From the NCBI GenBank assembly GCA_902806595.1, contig CADCXC010000009.1, positions 1,550,001 through 1,614,000 on the forward strand: a stretch of 64,000 bases of DNA. Reading direction: 5' to 3'. The stretch is from Pyrenopolyporus hunteri (lineage: Eukaryota > Ascomycota > Sordariomycetes > Xylariales > Hypoxylaceae). This document shows, piece after piece, positions 43,213 through 54,142 of the stretch (the stretch's first letter is position 1; every line of letters begins with the position of its first letter). The position numbers and the translations under genes are program-made. The notes below the pieces were generated by a model that saw only the letters and a program-made list of their open reading frames with translations, ran no database searches and was not told the DNA's origin.

Positions 43213-44285
43213 GGTTTAAGAAAACAAGATATATAGGTAGTTATGCTTTTTCTTTTTTCTTTCCGTATAGTTTTTCGGCGATTCCCGTCTTCCTTTTTTA
43301 CCCACAAGTCAGATTAGGTATCTATTCGTCTCGGCTCAACTTCTCCAGATAGCAAAAAACTGAAGATCGAAGTGATAAAAGTTAAGAACGGCAAAAGTGT
43401 AACCAAGTAAACTCCATCCGAAGCTTCATAACACAGCAGCTGCTTCTCTATCCGGGAGCTACTTCCCTTCCCTACCCTATCGACCCTACCTACCCTACGT
43501 TACCCCGCCATGACCCCCTACTAGATGCCCACTATTTCCCCTGAGATGGTCTGGATGGTCCAGTCTGTTGTGCATGGTTGCCCCACCTACTACTTCAATA
43601 TAATAGACATCATTCGCTCTATAAAGCCCATGGCATCTACATAATTCAAAGTTCATTTATGGTCGTGGACTGACCGCTGCGGTGACCCATTATGAAGTCA
43701 GTTGTAAACCGGATTCTATTGACTGGAGGAACTGGATGTCACTTAGATACATCCTAGGTACATGAAGACCTAACACGAGCTATACGTATGATCGGCAAAA
43801 GCCAAAAGGCGGTAAGTATGTCGACTCTACGCCACTATCTTCACAATGTGTTACTATTACTGTAATATACTGTATACCTAACCCAGCCCTAAAATGCTTG
43901 TAGGCAAGTTACAACGAACAACTCTACATATTGTACATACTATAAGGCTTAGCAAGTTCTTAAGATGTAGGGCACAGACGGGAAGGGAGGGCCATGCTAA
44001 GGGAATCCCAATGCTCATGTTCATTATTGCATCAGACCTCTTCCGTCGAAATCAGAATCGCATGGATCGAATAGAAACAAAATGCCTAGTGCTAATGCCG
44101 TACGTATCTCTTAAGTGCATCCGCCCAAATCGCACCCAGTCTCTTGATGTTCATGAACCTCTATTGCCCTTTGGATTACACTCTTTAACACTCATAACAT
44201 GGTCCAAATGCCTCGAAATGCCTCGAAACGCCCCGCTACTGAACCTGAGCCCCCCTTTCTTCCTGAATAGAATGCATACACGCGC
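43213..44285. other. Spacer between the amidohydrolase and GET3
   Basis: Both neighbours are on the minus strand. Contains pyrimidine-rich promoter-like stretches near 43240-43510 and small near-duplicate words (ATGCCTCGAAA) near 44207-44227. No gene recognised. Confidence 0.45.
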
Positions 44286-45369
44286 CTACTCTGGGGGCAC
44301 GTAGGGATGGATTAGCATTTCGCTAAACCGTTCGAGCTTCTCCTTGCCGCGGACTTCCTCCACCAGAAGCGGCATTCTGACCACGTTGAAGTCTTCGTAC
44401 AATTCCTCGATCTGGTCCAGGTACTTCTTCTGCATCTTCCGTCGCGCGTTGCACTGTTCGCAGTTGCTACCCTGCTTGGGGAAGAGCAGCTGGTTCACCA
44501 CGATGCAGTGGGTGTCGATGCTGTAACTCGCCAGCTCCTGGATCATTCGTTCGGTCTCGTACAGACTCAGGAACTCGGCTATGCAAACGCAGACAAACGT
44601 TGTCAGGTTCTCGTCCTTAAATTGCGTGTTGACCTCCGAGATGGTCTGGCGGAGACCCTCCAATTTCTCCATCATCTCGTTTAGATTCTGCCCGTTCGGA
44701 AGTGTTCCCTGGTTCCCGAGGAATCCGTTGAGCAGGGGACCATATTGCGAAGAAAGTTGGGATATCTTGGCGAGAGCTTTCTCTAGGACGGAGGGGAACT
44801 GTAGGAAGCGGAGCGTGTGGCCGGTAGGAGCAGTGTCGAAGATGATGACTTCGTACGAGAGGGATTTGACTTGTTTAAGTACTTCTGCGAAAGACATAGC
44901 TTCGTCGATGCCAGGAATCTAGAGCCAGAACCACGGGTCAGCTTAGGCGGCGCGTAGCATAATGTTTCATATTATCCCTCTTGCTTACCGCAAACGCCAA
45001 ATCCTGCATCATGCCTCCCATGCCTCCCAACGGATCGCTATTCTCTTCGCCCTGGCCGGCTATCAGATCTTGAATGCTACCGTTCGGGTCGATCTCCATG
45101 GCGCTGAGGTTGGTGAAGCCCTCTACTAATCGCGCCTCCTTGCCGAACTTCTGGGAGAAGGCATCGGACAAGTTGTGGGCCGGATCGGTCGAGATAAGTA
45201 GAACCGACCGACGGACTTTGGCGAGTTGTATGGCAAGAGAACACGAAGTTGTCGTCTTGCCCACGCCTCCCTTACCACCTACGAAGATCCATCGCAACGT
45301 CTTCTGGTCGAGGATAGACTGTAAAGTCGGCTCAAGGCCATCATCTGCAGAGACCACGGCGGTAGACAT
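44286..45369 (-). CDS. GET3: Tail-anchored protein targeting ATPase Get3
   Basis: Cytosolic homodimeric ATPase that delivers tail-anchored proteins to the ER. 337 aa in exons 45369-44989 and 44918-44286, joining as LAFAIPGIDEAMSF. The deviant Walker A/P-loop GGKGGVGKTT is at about 31-40, switch I is STDPAHNLSDAF, and FDTAPTGHTLRFLQ is the switch II region. The zinc-binding pair is NCEQCNARRK (Cys near 280 and 283). MIHPYVPPE-like (LIHPYVPPE) is the usual fungal C-terminus. An ATG 20 codons upstream is in frame, but 45369 gives the standard length. Confidence 0.95.
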
Positions 45370-46476
45370 GGCGGACACGAGGTGCGATAGTTGGAAGTCG
45401 AAGGGGTAGGGCGTGTGACAAGAAAACACAAGACTTGAATGGGAGGTAGAACACCGGGGGGCGGGTTTGCTGGCCTATGCCGGTAGTTAGGTGAAAGAGT
45501 AACAAAAATTGTCGTGGCACAAATCTGGAGGTAGATTCTGGAAGACCGAATGGAATCGCGTCGAGTTTCTGAAGGAATCCGAAATTGCCCCGCAGTGTCC
45601 CTAGTACGTAAACGGGTCTGGGGTACCTATGGAATATGTATCTAGGGCAATGGTACTAGGGGTTATGTATCTTTTGGTGGGGGTTTGTACATACTTGTAG
45701 GTATGTGCAGGCTGGTGATTACAGCTACATTGGTACCTATACAAGGCACAATTAGGTACCTACAAGTAAGGAGAAACAGGTCTCGTGCAATTATTTTATT
45801 ATCATCACATCACTTTACTCGCCATCTTGAAAAGATCGTAACTCGACAATTTTATATAGGATTAAACTAAGAAAATGTAGTCCAATATAGAGAATCAAAC
45901 GAGTATCGCCCTAGCCTGTTTACTATGTTTTTCCCGATTTCCCTCGCGGTAAAAATTAATCATATAAAGAATTATTAAAACGTTAACCGTCTATATCAAC
46001 AGGAATCATTTAAATACTAAACCGAGAGAATTTTAGAAAATTAATCAAAATGAATGATAATAATATTCTCCATTGCCTATATCAACACTATGCAATATTA
46101 TTGATCTTTGGCTCTTGGAAATTATGGACAACTTTAGTTGTAAGAACAATTGATGAAAGAGATCATTTCACTACACCTTGGCACTAAGGTTGAGGCTGTT
46201 GTAGGCACCTAAATTAGGTGACTACGATCCCTAAATTTTAGGAGTTCCAACTTTCTAGTGGACGAAAGCCTCCATACGAGATACTTAAAAACATATTTCA
46301 CAACGAACTTGGGTTTGTAACATCTCAGTCAAATCTTTCTCTTGTTGAAATGATCATTATCTGACGGTTTTATAAACATTTGGCAACTTCCACCTCGCAT
46401 ATTAGGGGACAGCTACGATCAGACCATCCCTTGATACCGACATTGAAGTGCTTATCATATGTATGTGATGAATGTC
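45370..46476. other. A/T-leaning spacer upstream of GET3
   Basis: Contains TAGGTACC words at 45694-45768 and an A/T-rich stretch near 45880-46140 with no coding signal. Confidence 0.45.
45694..45768. repeat. TAGGTACC-type palindromic patch
   Basis: TTGTAGGTATG, TTGGTACCTAT and TTAGGTACCTACAAG words; the outer copies form an imperfect inverted repeat. Confidence 0.5.
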
Positions 46477-46914
46477 CTATTTATCCCCTGTATCGTGGAG
46501 GACATTGGGCACAGCTCGCTCGATGCTCTCGGGAACTTTCTCTTGAACTTTCTTAGGTAGCACAGACGCATCACCGCCCCCCTTAGCATGGGTTTTGTGT
46601 GTAGAGTCGCCCGAACTGTTGCCCGTGGGATGAACCTTGGGTGGCAGTTAGCTAGAGTAGGTAGCTAGGGTAGATAGCTATCTAGTTGGATAACTAGATC
46701 TTAGCATCGATGAACTTACACTTTCCGGCAGGGTCTCCTCTAGCCCTTTGGGTGCTTTCTGCTGAACCTTTCCAGGGACCTTGGATTCACCAATAGCGTG
46801 CGACTTGTCGGTGCCTGACATTCTTGCGAAGGTGGTAGACAATGAGCGGGTACCAGATATAACTTTGCTTGACTTCGGAAATTTGAATGCTCGAATAGAT
46901 TGCAAGTACATCAT
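46477..46914 (-). CDS. Small conserved-looking protein with an internal duplication, 117 aa
   Basis: Two exons, 46914-46720 and 46635-46477, joined in phase 0 (LPES then VHPTG). The first 33 residues are basic and hydrophobic without acids (MMYLQSIRAFKFPKSSKVIS), suggesting a mitochondrial presequence. The body contains two related units: KVQQKAPKGLEETLPESVHP and KVQEKVPESIERAVPNVLHD, each followed by TG. The rest is Gly/Ser/Lys-rich and probably unstructured. The pattern recalls LEA-like or stress-related small fungal proteins, but I cannot name the family with certainty. Confidence 0.65.
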
Positions 46915-49013
46915 TATTCTCAGGTTTGTGTAGTGCGTGTATCGAGAGATGCCCGCTGTACTTATGTTTCTTTCCTTACCAGTCGTAAGCGTTCGTATGC
47001 GTCTTCATGATGAATCACCAATATCCGTACTCCTAAATGTATGATGGTTATTGTCGGTGAATATGGCTACTCTATGACGGCTTCCCATTTGTATCAGAGT
47101 CATGGACGTAGTAACAAAAATATCCCAGAAGCACACACGGTTGGTTAGACCGCCGAGACGGACAGTAGCAGGCAAGATAAACTTAATCTTAGCATGAGAT
47201 TCCACAATGCGCCGGTTCCCTAACCTAGATATAGGTCTAGATGCATGCAAGATCCAAATTCCGATCATGTATGTTCTCACCTAGCCCACATCTACCGTAT
47301 TTCCCCCAGCTTCAATGCGTCATGAGATTACATCGACTTCCACGAACTCTTCATCACACAATATTAGTCTCCTTATCCTATAAGAACCTGAAGAAGGTTC
47401 AGGCTATCCTTTCCGGGCCGGAGGATTATTGGAGAAGGCGTTAAGAAAAGAGAGTACACTGGGTAACCAGAATTGCGGCTGAGTCTTCCCCAGCTTAACG
47501 AAACTATCGTATTAGCTACCCACCTGAGCAAACGCCATTGATCTTTATTCCCAATTTAATGGGATACTTACAACGTAAGCCCTCTCAATATTAACGTACC
47601 TACTTATCATAACCGTTGGAAGACGCATATAGAACATAGAGATAAAGATCCACGTCAAGCACGTAGTTTGGAGTGTCTTGCGGAACAAGTATACCGTTCG
47701 CGCGACGAGGCGCACCGAACCTAGGTACGTAACAGGTACCATGCTCGCTGGGGATCCCTTCGCGGATATATGTATCGTAGAGCGCCCGCCGATGCAATCT
47801 AATCAGGGATTATCTGACCCAATACCTCCCACTTTCATTCCTCGATAAGGAGTTCTCCGGCTCGATACGACACCTACATGACGCTATTCCTTAGCAATTT
47901 TCCTATATTTGCAATGATTTACCATCTCATCGACGGCTGCGGCGATATGACTCCTATTATCGTCTAAACGGAGAAATTGCAGTTGGACGTAACCGTGAAA
48001 CTTTTTTCACTATCGTGAGCTATCCCCGCCAGCGCCGATACATTCGCAATCTATGTGAATTTAAATGATTATCGTGGCCATCGACCAAGTTCGAAGTAAC
48101 CCTCCTCTTTCCTTGGCATTATCAGTAGCAGGAAGAATGACGATTAGATGAAAACAATTTGATCGATGTAAATGTCCTTGATATAGGCTGCGAGGAATCC
48201 TGTGCGGGACCGAAGCGATCAGGTACTTCTAATAATAGATGGGGTCAAAAGCGACCCGTCCGAGACCGACTCACGAATTAGACGGCACTTCTGCAGCAGT
48301 AGTTGTTACACAGCAGTTCGTCTATTGCGAAGTATGCTTCTTCCTCCAATCAACCGTACGTATCTACATGATACACCACGTAAAAGCGTAATGAGCAGGT
48401 GGTGAAAGCGGGAGCCCACTCGGCTCGTGGCCATCCTCCCATACAACAGAGGGTATAGTTGGATGTTACGATACGACCTTAAATCTTACTCCGGCCAGAA
48501 GCGAGCGACACCGAACATGGGCAGTAGTCGTGATGTTTTACAAAAGTGCCCTGCACGAAAAACGACCCCAATCATATAACTGAGTGGTAACAGCCTACAT
48601 AGATATATCAGTCAATGGCTGGCCCGATGCTACTATGCTGCCATGCAGGCTTTTCTGTGTTACACATCAACGCGATTTGGGTCGAAAGATAAACATAGAG
48701 GAGTTTTTACTCAATTTATAAAGGCAAGCCGGCTTGCCAAGTCCAAGAAATTGAACGCATACCTACCACCTATTTCTTTCGCTATCCATAATCAGTTTCC
48801 ATGTAATTCTATATTCTCGTTCCTATCTTAATTTCCTGCTAAACTCCCCGACGGCTATATTTGACTCGAGGCGTGGATAGAATCAACGGAAGTCATAAAC
48901 ATACGGTAAATTTACTCAACGGATAACAGCCTGGCGAACCAAAGACACCACTCATTATACCAGCCCTGGGCGGGCGTCGACGAGTATTGTCTAGTGAACC
49001 CCAATATAGGGGA
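46915..49013. other. 2.1-kb accessory spacer with coding-like fragments
   Basis: No complete gene could be assembled. Minus-strand fragments near 47600-47800 and 47900-48000 read like protein and are listed separately. The rest looks non-coding. Confidence 0.4.
47600..48000 (-). other. Unassigned coding-like segment, possible gene relic
   Basis: Two stretches on the minus strand have protein-like composition: HGYVQLQFLRLDDNRSHIAA followed by AVDEM near 47998-47920, and HRRALYDTYIREGIPSEHGT, then CYVPRFGAPRRANG and VPQDTPNYVLDVDLYLY, at about 47797-47600. I could not join them with splice sites without stops and do not recognise the family. An overlapping frame over 47742-47545 is also open and ends in a good donor, so the true frame is uncertain. 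Either a decayed gene or an intron-dense one I could not solve. Confidence 0.3.
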
Positions 49014-50588
49014 ATGGGGTGGATACACAATGTCCCGAGCGATACTCCCACCGATGGACCCATGGTTACAGCTGTCGCTAGCATACTGACGGGAATATCA
49101 TTCTGCTTCGTTTGTCTTCGGGGTTATGTTCGAGCTCGACTCATTCATGCTTTAGGAAAAGGTATAGTGTCTTCAAGATATTTAGTTAAAGACCAATGTA
49201 CTGAGGGTGAAAACTATAGACGACTGGATCGTCTTCGTCACTTGGGTGAGCGTCTCCTCGAAATTTATTCTCCAACGCCAACCCTGACTGAGCATATAGT
49301 TTATCACGTGTGGATTTACTGTGGTCTTGTCTATACGTACGTACCAATGCCTCAAGGATCTTCCGTGACGGACCAGCCGACATACTTACCCACTTAATAG
49401 AAACAACATGGGGCCTGGGCATGAAATCTATTGGGGGTATACCACGAGAGAACATGCAACAGTTCGGGATGGTAAGATAAGGTCCGATCGATATATGTTA
49501 TTCAAGCTAACATATCATAGTTAGAATATGCAGCCTCTCCCTTGTGAGTAGTCCTAGAGAATCCTATTTCGAAGTCCTAATAGAAATCTATCTAGGTATA
49601 TTCTCAGCATTCTCGGGTTTAAGCTAAGCTTGCTGGTGTCCTACTTTCGATTTGTTCCCCAGGGAATGTGCAAATACGGCGTCTCTTGCGTATTGATCTC
49701 TTGCACACTCTTCCATCTATCATGCTTAATTGTCCAGCTAAACTTATGTCATCCGGTATATCGATGCCTACTCTCACCTAAGATTGTTGCTGGGGACTAA
49801 TGATGGGTAGATCGCAAGCCAATGGAATCCGGATATCCCGGGAAGATGTATTAACACGACTGCATTCTACAAGGCTTCATCGGCGCTCACAATTATCTTC
49901 GATTTCGCTGTGTAAGTTACTCGGCTCCTTCCGCCTGGAATCGGACTTCTGACCTCTAGCAAGCATGTTTCTTCCATTCCCCGTACTCATCAAAACTAAG
50001 ATTCAGACACGGAAGAAAGTTGTGCTCCTTGGCCTTTTCGCTCTCGGTTTCTTCATTACTGTCATACAGATCGTTCGGCTCCGATTCATGAAAGGCCTCA
50101 ACAATCCCTTGAATTCCGGGCCCGTTATCTTATGGTCAGCGGTCGAGGCGAACTTAGGAGTAATAGTTGCGTGCATACCCGTCCTCTCGCCATTGTTCAA
50201 AAGCAACCGAAACAGGACTGGGAAGGGTACATATGGGTCAACACGGGGAAGTACTACAGCCCCCAGTACTGCAAGGCGGTCCTGCAGGGTTGTTAAGCAG
50301 CTTACTTCGTCTGAAGACGAATTATTTAGTGAAGAGAAAACCGATACCGACCGTCTTGTGAATTCCCGTACTCCAGAACCTGCTCTGGGGAGTAGACAAA
50401 TCATCAAGGAGACGGATATTGTTGTTATCAACCAGCTTGCGCCAGCCCATCTAATACATTCTCGTGATGCGGAATTAGGAGGGACTCAGGTGGCCGATTA
50501 CGAATGTTGGGCGCGGAGTGCGAATATGACAGTTCACAATGGCCCATCAAGCCACAGCCTAGACAGGATGGAAAGATATCCAAGTTGA
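49014..50588 (+). CDS. Fungal rhodopsin-domain integral membrane protein, eight exons
   Basis: Second member of the rhodopsin-domain/Pth11-related superfamily here, 396 aa. Exons: 49014-49161, 49220-49245, 49300-49336, 49401-49471, 49521-49543, 49596-49755, 49811-49911 and 49964-50588, all junctions in frame. TM1 has VTAVASILTGISFCFVCLR, then ARLIHALGKDDWIVFVTW. TTWGLGMKSIGGIPRENMQQ is the typical GLG-containing loop. TM3-4 contain LSILGFKLSLLVSYFRFVPQ, the family signature, and VLISCTLFHLSCLIVQLNLC with HPIASQWNP. TM5 is YKASSALTIIFDFAV with MFLPFPVLIKTKIQTRKK. TM6 is VVLLGLFALGFFITVIQIVR and TM7 is ILWSAVEANLGVIVACIPVL. A cytosolic tail of about 125 residues follows. The start at 49014 is the first ATG in frame. 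Confidence 0.85.
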
Positions 50589-51053
50589 TCGATATCTTTG
50601 GTGTGCGTGTCTTGTAATAGGGTAGGATTCTATATAAGCAACGACTAGGGCTGGGCTCTTTGGTAATAAGGAATCACTATTAGCCCTGCGAGGGGTGCTT
50701 AGATTAAGGTTAACTGCCTACCTACCTAATATGTGAGAAAGCGGTGTCAATCAATGGAACCAGACGGAATCCGGGAAGAATACATTAGGGTGTACCTATG
50801 CGCATAAGATCCGGTGTCATATGCCATGGTAACCCAATATGCATAAGGATGCTAGCCCCCCAGACTTCATTTTACCTCAGCATAACGTCTCACGCGGGAT
50901 TCTAGCAAACTCCTAATTGGTAAAGTAAACGACGAATATGCAAAAGGGGCCAGACTGACTGGCGGAAACGGGCTAACATCATTGGAACGCGGTTTGGGAA
51001 CCGGAAGATATGAGGAACAATAACAAACTCGGAGGAGGCTGATGCTTAGTTAG
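50589..51053. other. Spacer between the rhodopsin-domain gene and the CHAT relic
   Basis: No gene recognised; ordinary A/T-leaning sequence. Confidence 0.4.
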
Positions 51054-51847
51054 ATGGCCCTGGAACCAAACTCGTTAAAAAAGCAAGGCGAATATAGAGC
51101 GATTCAAATCTCAAAAAAGCTATCTGAATCGAGTGAGAGAGTACTGATAAGACGCCTAATAATCTTCCACAACGGCGGTGGTCCTATATCACTCTACGGA
51201 TACCTGAGAACAGGGGATTTGGAAGATCCCAATGAATCCGTCCGATTTGGATTGGAGGCTGGTTGGGCAGCTCCTAGAAATGGTACGACAGACTAGATGC
51301 AACCGTCTAGATACCTTCCCCTGTTTTCTGGAAGAAATATACGATAGAATGTCAGCTTTGGTCGACCTCGAATAGTGGTTAATTAAAGTAATAATTTAGG
51401 GCCATCGACTTACTAATAATGACTGTACGTAATCGTATCTATCTCAGGCGGCCCTCCTTGCCGCCATGTAGGATATGCCACGACTTGGTGATAGATTCCC
51501 TTCCGCATGGCGGTGTCCAGGCCAGCGCAAAGACGATCTCATGTCACACCGACCACACTTCAAGATACTCCACTTTGATGAGCACCGTCAGACGGTAGTC
51601 AGTGATCCTTCGCGAAACCACTTGCTATTAGAGGGACGGGCGGGACGACCCGTTAACAGTACCAAATCTCTATATGAAGCTTCGCAGACACTTTCCTTTC
51701 CTTGCGTACCTCTGCGCCCGTGGAATAGGTAAAGTGGAAGATGAGGCATGGAATGACGAGAGCATCCACCTAGTTAGCGCTTGCCAGCTAGCGGGATCTC
51801 GACGTGTCATTGGTACTCTATGGAATTTGGTGGCGAGAAGACTCTAG
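51054..51847 (+). pseudogene. Decayed TPR-CHAT protein gene fragment
   Basis: Remnants of a tetratricopeptide-CHAT (caspase-like protease) protein of the kind common in fungi. Upstream, GYLRTGDLEDPNESVRFGLE (about 51200-51265) matches the TPR unit. Downstream, HFKILHFDEHRQTVVSDPSR (from about 51556) matches the CHAT His region (normally HFxGHG). After a one-base frame change near 51640 the sequence continues as DDPLTVPNLYMKL, FPFLAYLCARG and ESIHLVSACQLAGSRRVIGT, then LWNL, up to a stop at 51845-51847. The usual Ser-Ala-Cys active-site element is replaced (LCARG). Frameshift, missing active-site context and short pieces argue for a dead copy. Confidence 0.65.
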
Positions 51848-52804
51848 GACCGCTGAGTTGGAGAAGAACAGCCTGAGAAGCGAAGATACATTTACAGAAC
51901 CGGAAGTTGATTCGGAAAAGAGCGAAATAAGTTATTTGCGTAAGAAACGCAACTCATCGCTAAGAGATTTCATTACGTGCGACGAAGAGGATATTATTGT
52001 GTCTATTGAAGTGCATTTCGTTTGTTCGTTTTGGTATATAACTATAGAATGCTATAATAGGTTGAGACTAGGACTTTACCCGTAGAATGTTGTTATAGTC
52101 TTTAAGTCTTATGAAAGTTGCCTAAAGTGTTAGCATTATCCTCAAGCAATCCAGAGGGCATAAGCCCGCACACTTACCTAGTTGCGTGTATTAGCGGCCC
52201 TCAGCCCCCCGGTATGTCAGGTATACCCCCATATATCTCTAATGTAAAATAGGATTCTTGGCGATATATTCCAAATCAATTGTCTTGTAATTAGACTATA
52301 GACTCCATCGACTAGTCTAAACCTGGTGGGCCCCTTTCCGGGACCCCGGGGGAGGCTTAGCCACGGACACGCAAGAGGGCTGACTGTGCCAAACTCAAAT
52401 TCCTGAACTTTTTTCTACTGGAAACGCCCCGCCGGGACCTTTATGACAAATATTGCAAGAAACAAAACTGATTTGGCCCTAAGAGCTGAAGGCATGCCCC
52501 AAAACTCCAAGCGGTATCCGCCGGTGAGCCCATGATCACGGCCTCATTGTAATTTCCCAGGCTGACCGTTGTCAGAAACTCAGGCCAAAATCTTACGGCT
52601 ATGGGACAAGGACGGACCGTGACAAGAGTGGAACGGAACAATAGGCGGGCTCGGTATAGACGAACTTGGGAGAATGGGGTTATGTGTAGGTTCGATAGAT
52701 ACCTATATAAAGGAAAGGATAGACGCCCTCTCTCGGGAATGAAAGACAACCAACAAGCCACTTCACTAAATCAACCTATCTTCACATAAAGGTACAAGTG
52801 AATC
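51848..52804. other. Spacer upstream of the alpha/beta hydrolase
   Basis: Includes the TATA box at 52704-52710. An open frame at 51804-52085 has no recognised motif; it could be part of the same decayed locus. Confidence 0.4.
52704..52710 (+). promoter_or_regulatory. Putative TATA box of the secreted hydrolase
   Basis: CCTATATAAAGG about 95 nt upstream of the ATG at 52805. Confidence 0.5.
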
Positions 52805-54142
52805 ATGCGCTCTACTCAAGTATCCCAGGTTGGCCTGCTGCTCGCAGCTAAGGCCGCGACCGTAGCGGCCACCAAGCAATGTGTCGAGTTCGAGGTGTCC
52901 GTCCCTGTCGTTGCTACCAACAACTACTACACTATGCCTCGGGTCGACAACAACATTGATGCCGTAGACTGGGCTTTGAACTTTAGCGTGTGGAATCAGC
53001 TCACCCCGGAGCAGCGCACTACCGGTACCAAACCCATCAACCACGCCTTCAACATCAATGCCCTGCTTTGCGTCCCAACGGCGAAAACCGATAAGTCCGA
53101 CATACTACAGATTGCAGTGCAAGGAAACGGCTGGGATAAAAGGTACGTCTAACTAAGAAAACCTGCTAGATACGCGTTTAGCCACATCAAATACTAAAGT
53201 AGGCACTGGGACAGATATTGGGACGTGCCGGTCGACTCTGCGGAGCACTCATACGTCGACGCGGTCATCAAGAAGGGATATCCCATTCTCATGTTTGATA
53301 GGATCGGCACCGGGAAGTCTGAGCTACCTAACCCCTATGAGGACGTACAGGTGGCTACAGAAGTCGAGATCATCACCCAAATCACCACCATGGCACGCAG
53401 CGGAAAGCTGTTCAGCTCGGCCAAGGTCGCCTCCACTACCAACAACCCCACCACCATCCCGCAGCTGAACCCGAAGCATATCGTCCACGTCGGTCACTCA
53501 TTCGGCTCACTGCTCCTCATGGGCCTGCTGCACCAGCACGGCAACCTGTCCGATGCCGCCCTCTTGACGGGCTTTCTCCCCAACGCACACTTGGGCCAAG
53601 TTCCGGTTGCTACTTTCGAGCACGACTTCGCCCCAGTGCACGATCCCATCCGCTTTGGAAAGTTCTCCTCGGGATACATCGTCCTCACGTCGGAAAATAC
53701 GCTGCAGAAGGTCTATTTCAGCAAGGAAACGCTCGACCCCCAGCTTCTGCCCTGGGCGGAGAAGGTCAAGCAGCCTGAAGCTGTTGCGCTTTACGCGTCG
53801 AACGGGCAGGCTTTTGTGAACCCTGGACCCGCGTTCAGGGGCCCTGTTCAGGTATGTCGGTTCTGGCTGGTGTCTTCCCTATAGTGTCTACAGTTGGTGA
53901 GTTGAAAGCTAACTCGATATATTTTCCCTCAGGTGATCGCCGGAGAGTATGACTACGTCAACTGCAATGGTGACTGCACAGGCCAATACGACTACGATCA
54001 AATCAAGAACACCACGTTCCCAACAGCGTCCGATCTGACGATATATCTGCAGCCCAACACCGGGCATGCCTTGAACGTTGCCAAGAATTCGTCGGCCGTA
54101 TTTGACATCATGTTCTCCTACCTCCAAAAGCATGGCTTTTAA
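52805..54142 (+). CDS. Secreted alpha/beta hydrolase
   Basis: Serine hydrolase of 394 aa with exons 52805-53142, 53215-53851 and 53933-54142, all in frame. The N-terminus (SQVGLLLAAKAATVAA) looks like a weak signal peptide. The fold is visible in order: QIAVQGNGWDKRYWD (first strands and oxyanion region), GYPILMFDRIGTGKSELP, the nucleophile elbow HIVHVGHSFGS (Ser near 208), VIAGEYDYVNCNGDC with the acid Asp, and LQPNTGHALN with the catalytic His. The cysteine pair in NCNGDC fits an extracellular disulfide. It belongs to the fungal secreted alpha/beta hydrolase group with unknown substrate (esterase-like). A TATA box and a short leader precede it. Confidence 0.87.
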
